A DNA stretch of 64,000 nt, from contig CAVVFX010000011.1 of the NCBI GenBank assembly GCA_963747535.1, positions 62,001-126,000 on the forward strand, in the 5' to 3' direction. The notes beneath the pieces were generated by a model. It searched no databases, was not told the origin of the DNA, and saw nothing but the letters and a program-made list of their open reading frames with translations. A program made the translations under genes and the position numbers. How positions within the stretch are numbered: the first letter of the stretch is position 1; the number at the start of each line of letters is the position of its first letter. This document shows, piece by piece, positions 5,443 through 14,328 of this stretch. Source of the DNA: CAVVFX01 sp963747535. GTDB lineage: Bacteria > Acidobacteriota > Terriglobia > Bryobacterales > Bryobacteraceae.

Positions 5443-8364
5443 GTGAGGATTCGACTCACCATTGCGTGCGTATTTGCGCTCCTGATACTCGCTTGCCGGC
5501 CGTTATGCGCCCAGGACTATCGCTTCAGGTATTTCGCGGTTGCTGATGGGCTCACCAACCTGGCTGTCCGGCAGATCTATCAGGACCGCGCTGGCTTCCT
5601 GTGGGCGAGCACGGAAGACGGCATCTTCCGCTATGACGGCGATCGATTCGAGGCGTTTGGACCGGCGCAGGGGATGCCGTCGACGTCGGGTGCTGCTTTC
5701 GGTGATGCTCCCGATGGCTCCCTCCTGGTCGGCGGGGATTTTGGACTGTACCGCCTTTCCGGCAACCGCTTCGAAAAAATTCCTCTCGCTGCCAGGACCG
5801 TCAACTGGGCCCAGGGGATCCAGTCTGACGGGAAAGGGCACTCCTTTATCGCCACCGAGATCGGTCTGTTGGAGCTTTCCTCGGTGCCGGGGCGCGATTC
5901 GTTTGAGGTTCGGCAGTTTCCCAGGGTCATGGGGACCTCCGGTCCGGAGGCCTATGGCGTTCTGGTGGAGGGCGACGTCGTCTGGTATGGGTGCGGACTG
6001 GAACTTTGCCGTATGGACCGGGGCGGGACCAGGGTTTTGGGACGGGAAAGTGGACTGCTGGACTGCAATTGGCTGGTGATCCGGATCGACTCTGACGGTA
6101 ATCTTTGGGTTCGCGGGAGGAACCGGGGGGTACTCGAACTGCCGCGCGGCCAAAACAGGTTCCGCAGGCCGGATTGCCCGGTTCCAGCCAGCGCTTTGGT
6201 GGGTGCTCCCGCAGTCGACGGCGATGGACGGATCCTGCTTCCGTCACCCGAGGGATTACTGATTCGGGGTGCCTCGGGCTGGCAAAAGATCGACCGGTCG
6301 GCCGGTCTTCGTGGAACCGTCTATGCAGCGTTCGAGGACAGGCAGCAATCTCTGTGGATCGGACTGGCGGGGCGGGGACTCGCCCGCTGGCGAGGTTACC
6401 GGGAATGGGAGAGCTACACGTCGGACAGTGGCCTGCCAACCGACCTGGTGTACGAGATCCTGCCGCTGCCGGACGGGTCAATCTGGGTCGCGACGGAAGC
6501 TGGATTGTTTCGTGGGATGCGACGGGAATTCGGCATCTCCTGGAAGAGAGCCGCGGGAGTAGGTGAATTCCCGGTCCACAGCCTTCGGCTGGCGTCCAAC
6601 GGCGATATTTGGATCGGTACCGAATCGCATGGCGCAGCTCGAATTCATGCGAGTGCCGGCGCCTATACAAGCGATGTCGAGTGGTTTGGCGAGAAGCAGG
6701 GTCTTACCGGCAGAGCACCCTACACTTTGCGCCTGGATCACCGGCAACGGGTCTGGGCCGCGACGGAAGCAGGCTTGTTTATGGCTGAACCTCCCTACCG
6801 AAGGTTCTCGAGGGTCAAGGAATTGCCGGCCGGGCGTTTCTGGGCCGTGGCGGAGGGCACTGATGGCGCGATTTGGGCAGGCGGAGCCGGCGGACTCTTC
6901 GAACTCGCGGCCGGGCGTTGGAAAAACTACACCCCCGCCGATGGTTTGAGTAACCTGGAAGTTTTAACCCTGGGCGCCGGCGCGGATGGAAAAATGTGGA
7001 TCGGCTACCGCTTCGGGGATGGTATTGACCGTATTCGGAGTCTGGCTGGCGGCGCGACGATCGAGAAAGCGGTCCAAAGACCCGGCACCGATGGTCTTGT
7101 CTACTTCCTGGACTTCGATACTTCCGGACGGCTCTGGGCCGGTACTGAACGGGGCGTGGACATTTGGGACGGGTTCCACTGGAGCCATTATGATTCGAGC
7201 GATGGGTTGGCGTGGGACGACTGCAACTTGAATGCGTTCGCGGCTGAGCCGGATGGCACGGTCTGGATCGGAACCAGTGGCGGACTGTCACGATTCAAGG
7301 CCCGTCCACACCGCTCGGCGGATTTCTTTCCCAAAGTCGTCTTTACCAAGCTCGTCATGGGACACACGGACGTGTCCGGGCGGCCCAATCCATCGGTCGG
7401 AATCTATTCGAACGCTCTCACCGCAAGATATTCCGCGCTAAATGCTCCTCGTGAGAATGATGTCGTCTTCCGCTACCGGCTTTTGCCCGCGAAGTTCGCC
7501 TGGACCGAGACGACGCAGAAAGAGTTGCAGTTTGCGGAACTGGCGCCGGGAGCCTACCGCCTCCAAGTGGAAGCTCGCGACGCGGATGGCGGGTGGAGCG
7601 GTCACAGTGGTGAGTTTGCCTTCGAAATCCAGACTCCGTGGTATCGGACGCTGTGGTTTCTCGGCGCGTGCGGGCTGATGCCTTTGTTGATCGGTGCGGC
7701 AGTGCTGCGACTGCGGATATTGAGCGTGAAACTGCGGGAACGTGAACTGCTGCGGATGGTCGAAGAAAAGACGGTGGACTTGCGGCAGGCCAATGAGGCC
7801 TTGTTGCGGCTTTCGTCCCTCGACCCGCTGACGGGGCTGGCTAACCGGCGTGCCTTTGACCAGACCCTCGAGAAGGAATGCGCGCGACTGAAGAGAACCG
7901 GGTCCGCGATGTCGCTCGTGCTGCTGGATATCGACCATTTCAAAGTGGTCAATGACTCCCTCGGCCACCCGCGAGGCGACGAGTATCTGGTCCGGGTCGG
8001 CGCGGAATTGAACCGTCTCGCCCGACGCCATGTGGACGTGGCCGCGCGCTATGGCGGTGAGGAATTCGCCTTGATTCTTCCCGCGACCACCGCCGACACC
8101 GCGGCGCGGTTTGCGGAGTTGGTGCGTCTGGCAATTGTGGCTCTGCGGTTGCCGCATCCTGGATCGCCGGATGCGCCATTCGTGACCATCAGCGCAGGTG
8201 TCGCGATGGCAACGCCCGATGCGTGCAATACACCCGCCCAGTTGATAGCCGAGGCGGATCGCGCGCTCTACGAAGCGAAAAGAAGCGGGCGCAATCGAGT
8301 GATCGCGGCCCGGGAAAGAGTTCTTCAAGAGGCTGCGAATGTCGCCATCCTCGAGCCCGTCTGA
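5443..8364 (+). CDS. Beta-propeller sensor diguanylate cyclase (Reg_prop / Y_Y_Y / TM / GGDEF)
   Basis: A 973-residue membrane protein. Residues 1-24 are a signal peptide ending at CAQ. Residues about 25-650 hold repeated W-A-S-T-E-D-G / W-I-G-T units, the two-component-regulator propeller, which would form a periplasmic sensor. A Y_Y_Y-type Ig-like domain follows to about 732, then one membrane helix (735-757), a short coiled coil, and a GGDEF domain (about 795-955). The active site is intact (RYGGEEF, about 867-873) and the inhibitory I-site RHVD sits five residues before GGEEF, so the enzyme should make cyclic di-GMP and be product-inhibited. Propeller sensors more often end in histidine kinases; a GGDEF output is the less common form. 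Start GTG at 5443 places the signal peptide correctly. The ligand is unknown, though propellers of this kind often sense polysaccharide. Confidence 0.9.
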   Translation: MRIRLTIACVFALLILACRPLCAQDYRFRYFAVADGLTNLAVRQIYQDRAGFLWASTEDGIFRYDGDRFEAFGPAQGMPSTSGAAFGDAPDGSLLVGGDFGLYRLSGNRFEKIPLAARTVNWAQGIQSDGKGHSFIATEIGLLELSSVPGRDSFEVRQFPRVMGTSGPEAYGVLVEGDVVWYGCGLELCRMDRGGTRVLGRESGLLDCNWLVIRIDSDGNLWVRGRNRGVLELPRGQNRFRRPDCPVPASALVGAPAVDGDGRILLPSPEGLLIRGASGWQKIDRSAGLRGTVYAAFEDRQQSLWIGLAGRGLARWRGYREWESYTSDSGLPTDLVYEILPLPDGSIWVATEAGLFRGMRREFGISWKRAAGVGEFPVHSLRLASNGDIWIGTESHGAARIHASAGAYTSDVEWFGEKQGLTGRAPYTLRLDHRQRVWAATEAGLFMAEPPYRRFSRVKELPAGRFWAVAEGTDGAIWAGGAGGLFELAAGRWKNYTPADGLSNLEVLTLGAGADGKMWIGYRFGDGIDRIRSLAGGATIEKAVQRPGTDGLVYFLDFDTSGRLWAGTERGVDIWDGFHWSHYDSSDGLAWDDCNLNAFAAEPDGTVWIGTSGGLSRFKARPHRSADFFPKVVFTKLVMGHTDVSGRPNPSVGIYSNALTARYSALNAPRENDVVFRYRLLPAKFAWTETTQKELQFAELAPGAYRLQVEARDADGGWSGHSGEFAFEIQTPWYRTLWFLGACGLMPLLIGAAVLRLRILSVKLRERELLRMVEEKTVDLRQANEALLRLSSLDPLTGLANRRAFDQTLEKECARLKRTGSAMSLVLLDIDHFKVVNDSLGHPRGDEYLVRVGAELNRLARRHVDVAARYGGEEFALILPATTADTAARFAELVRLAIVALRLPHPGSPDAPFVTISAGVAMATPDACNTPAQLIAEADRALYEAKRSGRNRVIAARERVLQEAANVAILEPV

Positions 8365-8744
8365 GCGGCCGCCCCTCGCTAAGAAATGCGCCGTTCCCAA
8401 CCGCTTTGCGATATTCGACGCAATACTATCAGCGGCTTACAGGCCACCTGCCTCAAACTCCGCAAGCCGCCGGCTACCCTGAAATCAGATGATCGAACGT
8501 GTCTGTTCGCTACGCGGGGCAAATGCCGTTAACGAGCACGAGTCGCGCCCGTACTTCGTTTTTTCATTACCCGTCCTTGCAGGATCCAGCCGGGAGTTGT
8601 GCACAAAACGCACAAAAATGCACAAACCGGGTTCGTTTTTTCGGCCCTGGCTCGGGGGGCAGCCCATTGCACCAAACTCGAAAATCGTGCACAGTTTTGC
8701 ACAAAGACCCGTGCAGGATTTGGCTTCGTTCCGCGATCCGGCCA
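8365..8744. other. Intergenic stretch with GTGCACAA-rich repeat
   Basis: No gene seen between the convergent diguanylate cyclase and trpD. The part 8597-8706 carries several GCACAAA/TTGTGCA words: TTGTGCACAAAACGCACAAA and ATGCACAAACC on the left, GTGCACAGTTTTGCACAAAG on the right, around a GC-rich middle. The words are in both orientations and irregularly spaced, so it is not a CRISPR array. Open frames across it look spurious. Confidence 0.5.
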
Positions 8745-9761
8745 CTACTCGAACGCAGCCAATGCCGCCACCCGCTCCCGTGCCCCGCCGGAATCAATCG
8801 CTAAACCTGCCATCCGGACGCCCTCCATCAGTCCGTCCACTTTCTCCGCCGCGACCAACGCGAGGGCCGCGTTCGCCAGAACGATATCGCGAGCCGGACC
8901 GCGCTCGCCCTCCAGAACTCTCCGCGCGATTTCGCAATTCTCCTGCGCCAGGCCGCCCGCAAGCTCGGAGAGTTGAGCCCGCGGCAGCCCGAAATCCTCG
9001 GGCGAGAGAATCAACCGCTCGACCCGCCCGTCGCGAATCTCGAAAGCTACAGTCTCCCCGGTAGTCGTCACCTCGTCAAGTCCATCGCGTCCGTAAACCA
9101 CGAAGCCACGCTGCAAACCGAGCCGGCACAGCGCGTGGGCGATCAGTTCCGCGTTGTGTTCTGTAGTCGTTCCAACCACCTGCAGGGTGGCGCCCGCGGG
9201 ATTCGCCAGGGGGCCCAGCAGATTGAAAACCGTCCGCATCTTGAGCTCGCGCCGGACCGGTTGCACATGCCGCGTCGCCGCGTGGTAAGCCGGAGCGAAC
9301 AGAAACGCGATCCCGACTTCGCGAATCGCTCGCGCGGCGTCCCGGGGCGAGAGGTCGATGCGGATATGTAACTCTTCCAACAAGTCGGCGCTCCCGCACT
9401 TGCCTGAAATCGAACGGTTGCCGTGTTTAGCAACCCGCACTCCCGCGGCCGCCACGACAAATGCTGCGAGGGTCGAGATATTGAACGTCGACAGACCGTC
9501 GCCGCCTGTGCCGCAGGTATCGAGCAGCGGTTCGCCGGCGGGAAGTCCCGTGTCGAACGGCTGAGCAAAGTGCCGCATGGCGCGCGCAAAACCCGTGAGT
9601 TCGGAGGCCGCCTCGCCTTTCATCCGGAGAGCGGTCAGAAACGCGGCGATCTGTGGGGGCGTCGAAGAGCCTCCCAGGATCACGGCCATAGCCTGTTCGG
9701 CCTCGGTTTCACTTAACGTATGTCCCGCCACAACGGCGTGCAGAGAGGGGAGAATCGACAT
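8745..9761 (-). CDS. trpD: Anthranilate phosphoribosyltransferase
   Basis: A 338-residue enzyme that joins anthranilate and phosphoribosyl pyrophosphate, the second step of tryptophan synthesis. The family motifs are all present: LLDTCGTGGDG binding the PRPP phosphates, AKHGNRSISGKCGSADLLE, LFAPAYHAA, RRELKMRTVFNLLGPLANP, and GRDGLDEVT near the metal site. The length is typical of the stand-alone TrpD. ATG at 9761 is used; upstream sequence shows no strong ribosome-binding site. No other trp gene is in the window, so the pathway is split in this genome. It is divergent from sucC with a 72-base gap. Confidence 0.97.
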   Translation of the reverse strand: MSILPSLHAVVAGHTLSETEAEQAMAVILGGSSTPPQIAAFLTALRMKGEAASELTGFARAMRHFAQPFDTGLPAGEPLLDTCGTGGDGLSTFNISTLAAFVVAAAGVRVAKHGNRSISGKCGSADLLEELHIRIDLSPRDAARAIREVGIAFLFAPAYHAATRHVQPVRRELKMRTVFNLLGPLANPAGATLQVVGTTTEHNAELIAHALCRLGLQRGFVVYGRDGLDEVTTTGETVAFEIRDGRVERLILSPEDFGLPRAQLSELAGGLAQENCEIARRVLEGERGPARDIVLANAALALVAAEKVDGLMEGVRMAGLAIDSGGARERVAALAAFE

Positions 9762-9833
9762 TTTGGTGTATTGTAAAGGGTGACTGTAAGGGAGCCGGCT
9801 TGATCTCCCACTTTACAGCGAAATCGGAACTCC

Positions 9834-11003
9834 ATGAAAATTCACGAGTACCAGGGTAAGGCTATCCTCGCCCAATACAAAGTCCCTGTGCCAAGGGGAG
9901 AGGTCGCGTTCACCGTAGCGGAAGTGGATTCGGCGGCCAAGAAACTGGGCGGCACCGTCGTGGTGAAGGCGCAAATCCACGCTGGCGGCCGCGGCAAAGG
10001 TGGCGGCGTCAAGGTCGCCAAATCCGCGGAAGAGGCCGCGCTGATCGCCGAGAAAATGCTTGGCATGACACTGGTCACGCACCAGACCGGCCCGGAAGGT
10101 CGCGTGGTGCAGCGGCTGTTGGTCGAAGAGGCACTGCCACTTGCTGACGCGCGCGAAATGTATCTGGGCATTGTGCTCGACCGGGCCGTGGGTGTACCTG
10201 TCTTCATGGCCTCATCGGCAGGCGGAGTGGAGATAGAAGAGGTGGCCGCGAAAACGCCGGAGAGAATCCTCAAGGAGGCGCTCGATCCGGGCTATGGACT
10301 CTCGTCCTACCAGGCCCGCAAGTTGGCGTTCGGAATCGGCATCCCAGGCCCCAGCGTGAATGCCGCGGCTTCGGCCATGATCGCCCTGGCAAAGGCCTTC
10401 GTCGATAAGGACATGTCGCTCGCCGAGATTAATCCGTTTCTCCTGACCAGTGATGGTAGGGTTTATGCGCTCGACGCCAAGATCAACTTCGACGACAACG
10501 CGCTTTTCCGGCACAAGGATCTTATGGAGCTTCGCGACCTGAACGAAGAAGATCCGCTGGAAGTTGAAGCCTCCAAGTTTGGCCTGAACTACATCAAGCT
10601 GGATGGCAACATCGCCTGTATGGTGAACGGCGCCGGACTGGCGATGGCCACCATGGACATCATCAAGTACAGTGGCGGAAGTCCGGCGAACTTTCTCGAC
10701 GTCGGCGGCGGAGCCAACGCCGAGCAGATCAAGAACGCCTTCCGCATCCTGTTGGCTGACAAGGCTGTGAAAGCGGTACTGATCAATATTTTCGGCGGCA
10801 TCCTGCGTTGCGACGTGCTGGCCACCGGCGTTTTGGCCGCGGCGCGCGACTTGCATATCGCGGTGCCCATCGTGATTCGCATGGAAGGCACCAACGTGGA
10901 GTTGGGCCGCAAGATTCTCCTCGAATCGGGATTCGACTTTACAGTGGCGAAAGACATGAAGGACGCGGCGGAAAAAGTCGTCGCACTGGCGGGGAGGGCG
11001 TAA
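9834..11003 (+). CDS. sucC: Succinyl-CoA synthetase, beta subunit
   Basis: 389 residues, the normal length. It begins MKIHEYQGKAILAQY, has the ATP-grasp lysine/glycine loop KAQIHAGGRGKGGGVK, and ends with the CoA-ligase domain (GGILRCDVLATG). With SucD it converts succinyl-CoA, phosphate and NDP into succinate, CoA and NTP in the TCA cycle. The sucD gene begins three bases after its stop, so the two are translated together. Confidence 0.97.
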   Translation: MKIHEYQGKAILAQYKVPVPRGEVAFTVAEVDSAAKKLGGTVVVKAQIHAGGRGKGGGVKVAKSAEEAALIAEKMLGMTLVTHQTGPEGRVVQRLLVEEALPLADAREMYLGIVLDRAVGVPVFMASSAGGVEIEEVAAKTPERILKEALDPGYGLSSYQARKLAFGIGIPGPSVNAAASAMIALAKAFVDKDMSLAEINPFLLTSDGRVYALDAKINFDDNALFRHKDLMELRDLNEEDPLEVEASKFGLNYIKLDGNIACMVNGAGLAMATMDIIKYSGGSPANFLDVGGGANAEQIKNAFRILLADKAVKAVLINIFGGILRCDVLATGVLAAARDLHIAVPIVIRMEGTNVELGRKILLESGFDFTVAKDMKDAAEKVVALAGRA

Positions 11004-11006
11004 ACG

Positions 11007-11873
11007 GTGAGCGTACTGGTAGATCAAGAAACGCGGCTGATCGTTCAGGGCTTTACCGGCAGGGAAGGGACGTTCCACACAACACAGGCCATTGCTTATG
11101 GGACTAAGGTGGTCGGTGGTGTGACTCCGGGTAAAGGCGGTACCACGCATCTGGACCTTCCGGTGTTCGACACCGTTGCCCAGGCTGTCAAGGCAACCGG
11201 CGCTAACGCGACAGTGATCTTCGTGCCGCCGCCGTTTGCCGCTGACGCGATCATGGAAGGTGCCGACGCGGGATTGCCGCTAGTGGTCTGCATCACCGAG
11301 GGCATTCCCGTGCTCGACATGGTCAGAGCGTGGGAGTTTTTGAAGGGTAAGTCGACGCGGCTGATCGGACCGAACTGCCCCGGGATTATTTCGCCGGGAA
11401 AGTGCAAAATCGGGATCATGCCGGGCCACATTCATCTGCCGGGGCATGTCGGGGTCGTATCGCGATCCGGCACGTTGACCTATGAAGCTGTCGGCCAGTT
11501 GACCGGTCTGGGGATCGGCCAATCCACCTGCATCGGAATTGGCGGCGACCCGATTATCGGGACTACGTTCCTCGATGCCATCCAATTGTTTAATGCCGAT
11601 CCGGACACGCATGCCATCGTGATGATCGGCGAGATCGGCGGCAATGCGGAAGAGACCGCGGCAGCCTATATCGGAGAGCATGTAAAGAAGCCGGTGGTTG
11701 GGTTCATTGCCGGACAAACCGCGCCTCCCGGCCGGCGTATGGGACATGCCGGCGCCATCATTTCCGGCGGCTCAGGCGCTGCCCCGGACAAGATCCGAGC
11801 CATGAAGGCAGCCGGTATCACGGTATGCGGTTCGCCGGCCGAAATCGGCAGCAAAGTTCAAAGCCGCCTGTGA
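11007..11873 (+). CDS. sucD: Succinyl-CoA synthetase, alpha subunit
   Basis: 288 residues starting at GTG 11007. The CoA-binding fold carries GFTGREGTFHTTQAI, the SRSGTLTYE and GIGGDP motifs are intact, and the phosphorylated histidine sits in GHAGAIISGG (about residue 247). It partners SucC directly upstream. A short hairpin repeat follows the stop before ndk. Confidence 0.97.
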   Translation: MSVLVDQETRLIVQGFTGREGTFHTTQAIAYGTKVVGGVTPGKGGTTHLDLPVFDTVAQAVKATGANATVIFVPPPFAADAIMEGADAGLPLVVCITEGIPVLDMVRAWEFLKGKSTRLIGPNCPGIISPGKCKIGIMPGHIHLPGHVGVVSRSGTLTYEAVGQLTGLGIGQSTCIGIGGDPIIGTTFLDAIQLFNADPDTHAIVMIGEIGGNAEETAAAYIGEHVKKPVVGFIAGQTAPPGRRMGHAGAIISGGSGAAPDKIRAMKAAGITVCGSPAEIGSKVQSRL

Positions 11874-11891
11874 CACAGGCTTCAGCCGGTG
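11874..11891. repeat. Small hairpin repeat (family F) between sucD and ndk
   Basis: CACAGGCTTCAGCCGGTG pairs as CAC-GGCT around TC with AGCC-GTG. It resembles the GACAGACTTTAGTCTGTC hairpin at 37833-37850 and 38065-38083 in size and plan. It has no T-run and should not end transcription. Confidence 0.5.
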
Positions 11892-11904
11892 CCCTGAAAG
11901 GAAT

Positions 11905-12324
11905 ATGAGTTTGCAACGTACGTTTTCAATTATCAAGCCGGACGCCGTAGCATCGGGAGATGCCGGCAAGATTCTGGCGCATCTCCAAAGCGAGGGTTTT
12001 CGCGTCGTCGGCCTGCGCATGCTGAAGATGAGCCGGGAAGAGGCCGAAGGCTTCTATGCGGTTCACAAGGAGAGGCCGTTCTTCGAAGGCCTGGTCAAAT
12101 TCATGACCGAGGGCCCGGTGATGGTTATGGCGCTGGAGCGGGAAGATGCCGTCAGGAAACTGCGCGAAGTGATGGGCGCTACCAATCCCGCCAATGCGGC
12201 CGAGGGGACCATCCGGAAGCTGTACGCGTCGAGTATCGAGCGCAATGCGATCCATGGCTCCGATGCCCCGGAGACGGCGGAAGTCGAGCTTCGCTATTTT
12301 TTCCGCACCACGGAACTCGCGTGA
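11905..12324 (+). CDS. ndk: Nucleoside diphosphate kinase
   Basis: 139 residues, normal length. The sequence opens with RTFSIIKPDAV and has the catalytic histidine in RNAIHGSDAPE (about His116), with the conserved GATNPANAAEGTIR stretch before it. It moves the gamma phosphate between nucleoside triphosphates and diphosphates in the cytosol. An AAAGGA lies just before the ATG. Downstream of sucCD, with which it shares nucleotide substrates and probably a transcript. Confidence 0.97.
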   Translation: MSLQRTFSIIKPDAVASGDAGKILAHLQSEGFRVVGLRMLKMSREEAEGFYAVHKERPFFEGLVKFMTEGPVMVMALEREDAVRKLREVMGATNPANAAEGTIRKLYASSIERNAIHGSDAPETAEVELRYFFRTTELA

Positions 12325-12363
12325 GTCAGGCTGAAACAGCCGGGATGCTATACTGGTGAAGTT

Positions 12364-12759
12364 GTGATTACGACGATTCTTTTAACGACTGTGCACGTGA
12401 TCGTGTGCGTCTTCCTTATCGTGGTTGTGCTGCTGCAAAGCGGTAAGGCAGCCGACTTGGCCGGCGCGTTTGGCGGCATGGGTTCGCAGACGGCCTTCGG
12501 CCCCCGGGGGTCGGCCACGTTGCTTTCGAAGGCGACGACGATATCGGCGATTTTGTTTATGCTGACGTCGATTTCGCTCTCGATCCTGGCGACCAGAAGT
12601 ACCGGTGGAGGGGTGGGCAACTCGGTTTTGGAACGGCATCAAGTGAAAACCGCTCCGGCTCCGAATCAGACGCAGATGCCGATTGGTCCGCCGCCTGCAG
12701 TTCCACCGGCGAATTCGGCTCCTAAGCCGGCGCCCGCGCCAACCCCGGCAAAGAAGTAG
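12364..12759 (+). CDS. secG: Preprotein translocase subunit SecG
   Basis: 131 residues starting at GTG 12364. Two membrane helices (about 3-22 and 55-75) flank the conserved loop LLQSGKAADLAGAFGGMGSQ. A Pro/Ala-rich tail of about 45 residues follows, as often seen in Acidobacteria. It is an accessory part of the SecYEG channel. It lies 25 bases upstream of the tRNA-Leu gene. Confidence 0.95.
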   Translation: MITTILLTTVHVIVCVFLIVVVLLQSGKAADLAGAFGGMGSQTAFGPRGSATLLSKATTISAILFMLTSISLSILATRSTGGGVGNSVLERHQVKTAPAPNQTQMPIGPPPAVPPANSAPKPAPAPTPAKK

Positions 12760-12784
12760 TCCTCTTGAACAACGCCCCAGGAAT

Positions 12785-12871
12785 GCGGAGGTGGCGGAAT
12801 TGGCAGACGCACTAGCTTGAGGTGCTAGCGCTCGAAAGGGCGTGGGGGTTCAAGTCCCCCTCTCCGCACCA
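12785..12871 (+). tRNA. tRNA-Leu (anticodon GAG)
   Basis: An 87-base cloverleaf with a long variable arm, as expected for Leu. Acceptor GCGGAGG pairs with TCTCCGC, discriminator A and CCA are encoded. The anticodon stem CTAGC/GCTAG encloses loop TTGAGGT with anticodon GAG. The variable arm is about CGCTCGAAAGGGCG and the T arm GGGGGTTCAAGTCCCCC is intact. Confidence 0.97.
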
Positions 12872-12891
12872 GATCAATTCAACAGTTTACG

Positions 12892-12918
12892 GGCCGCTCT
12901 TTAAAGGGCGGCCTTTTT
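12892..12918 (+). terminator. Rho-independent terminator after tRNA-Leu
   Basis: GGCCGCTC, loop TTTAAA, GGGCGGCC, then TTTTT at 12914-12918. The stem has one G-T pair. It ends the sucC-to-tRNA direction. Confidence 0.85.
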
Positions 12919-13101
12919 GTTGCCCGGACTGCAACGGTTTCCCCTGCTGAAATTCCGCATGCGAGAAGCTCATAGTGCTCCGGACCGTTCGAGCCACCGG
13001 CAGGATGCGGTCAGGCTGCGCCTGTGAGAGCGACCGCGCGCCTTGTCCTCTGTATCCAGATCGAGTAGCTTTACTGCGTCTGACTTGTCCCATGGTGCTG
13101 A

Positions 13102-14328
13102 TCAGTGCGGGTTGCCGTCCGACGCCGATTCTCCAAGCAGGCGATGGAACAGCCATGCCGCAAGCGCACTTGTGACGGACGCGAATATCAGCAGCGGACG
13201 ATAGCCAAAGTGGACGATCGACAAGCCGGCCAGTGCAGAAGAGGCCGCTTGCGATGCAGATGTAACGAAGAAACTCAGCGACGAGGCGCCGGCCCTCTGG
13301 TCCGTCTCCACGCGCGACATCAGCAGAGTGAACGTAGCTGGTTCGCTCATGAACTGGAACGACCCGAACATCGCGTACATAATGCCCGCCGCGAGCGCCG
13401 GGGGTTCGGTGGCCAGGAGCGCCAGAGATAAAGCCGCGCCTGCCTGCATCAGCGATATACCTCGCACGATTCCGAACCGCCGAAGCATGAGAGGCGCGGC
13501 GAGGAGAGCGCCCAGTTCGGCCAGTTGGGCGGCCGAAAAAACAACTCCGATGCGGGGCGCGGACATGTGCAACTGGCGCGAGAAATACGCGGTAAAAAAT
13601 GGATTGAACGCGCCAACTCCAAAATTCCAGACGGCATAGGCGAAAAGGAACCGTTGGGCGAAAGGACTGCGTGGGAAAATGCGCGCCTTGCGGTTCTCTG
13701 TCCGTCCGAGCGGCAACCGGATCAGCAAAAGGGGCGACAGCAAAGCGATTCCACTGCCAATCAGCAGCGCGGTCTGGCGCGCCGGGAGGTCGCCCGCGGC
13801 CAAACCCAATCTCCGGATCCATCCCGTCATCGAACCGGCCACGACGCCTACAATGGCGCCGAGTCCGATACCCCAGCCAGTCCAGATGCTGTACCCCATG
13901 GCGCGATTCCGATCGTTAGTCAATGCGGCCACCACAGGCACCAGCGACACCGCCCAGACGGATGAAATTGCCCCCGCCACGAAGGCCGTGCCGATCAGCC
14001 ACGGGCGCCCGAGCGCGGCGGTGCGAAACGCGCACAGCACGGCCACACCCGCTGAACTCGAAATCACCGTGCGCCTCAATCCCAGCTTGCGCACGATACC
14101 CGCGCCGGGAAGCGCGCCAACAATGCTCCCCAGGCTCATGGCGCTCGTCACCAGGCCGAGAAAATCTTCGCGGTATCCGAGATCGAGCAGGTAAAGATTG
14201 TATAGGAGGACGAATATATAGAGGCCGATATCGTAAAGATTCTCGGCAAACAGAAACGTCCAGTAATGCTTTGTAAAGCCGGCTAGGTGCCGTCCGCCGT
14301 GTTCAGTTTCCGGAGTCTCGCAGGTCAC
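13102..14328 (-). CDS. Major facilitator superfamily transporter
   Basis: A 408-residue inner-membrane protein with about 12 hydrophobic helices in two halves. It has the loop 2-3 type motif GAGIVRKLGLRRT and a central charged loop (about 205-220). The substrate is not evident. Start GTG at 14328 overlaps the last base of the receptor gene's stop (TAG/GTG), so the two are translationally coupled. This links inner-membrane transport to outer-membrane uptake through the Oar-like receptor, an inference from position only. Confidence 0.88.
   Translation of the reverse strand: MTCETPETEHGGRHLAGFTKHYWTFLFAENLYDIGLYIFVLLYNLYLLDLGYREDFLGLVTSAMSLGSIVGALPGAGIVRKLGLRRTVISSSAGVAVLCAFRTAALGRPWLIGTAFVAGAISSVWAVSLVPVVAALTNDRNRAMGYSIWTGWGIGLGAIVGVVAGSMTGWIRRLGLAAGDLPARQTALLIGSGIALLSPLLLIRLPLGRTENRKARIFPRSPFAQRFLFAYAVWNFGVGAFNPFFTAYFSRQLHMSAPRIGVVFSAAQLAELGALLAAPLMLRRFGIVRGISLMQAGAALSLALLATEPPALAAGIMYAMFGSFQFMSEPATFTLLMSRVETDQRAGASSLSFFVTSASQAASSALAGLSIVHFGYRPLLIFASVTSALAAWLFHRLLGESASDGNPH

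Noticed and set aside
8597..8706. CRISPR-like array of GTGCACAA words
   Set aside because: Words are short, in both orientations and unevenly spaced; there are no spacers and no cas genes.
8489..9064. A 191-codon plus-strand open frame running into trpD
   Set aside because: It overlaps trpD on the opposite strand and has Pro/Arg-rich low-complexity content.
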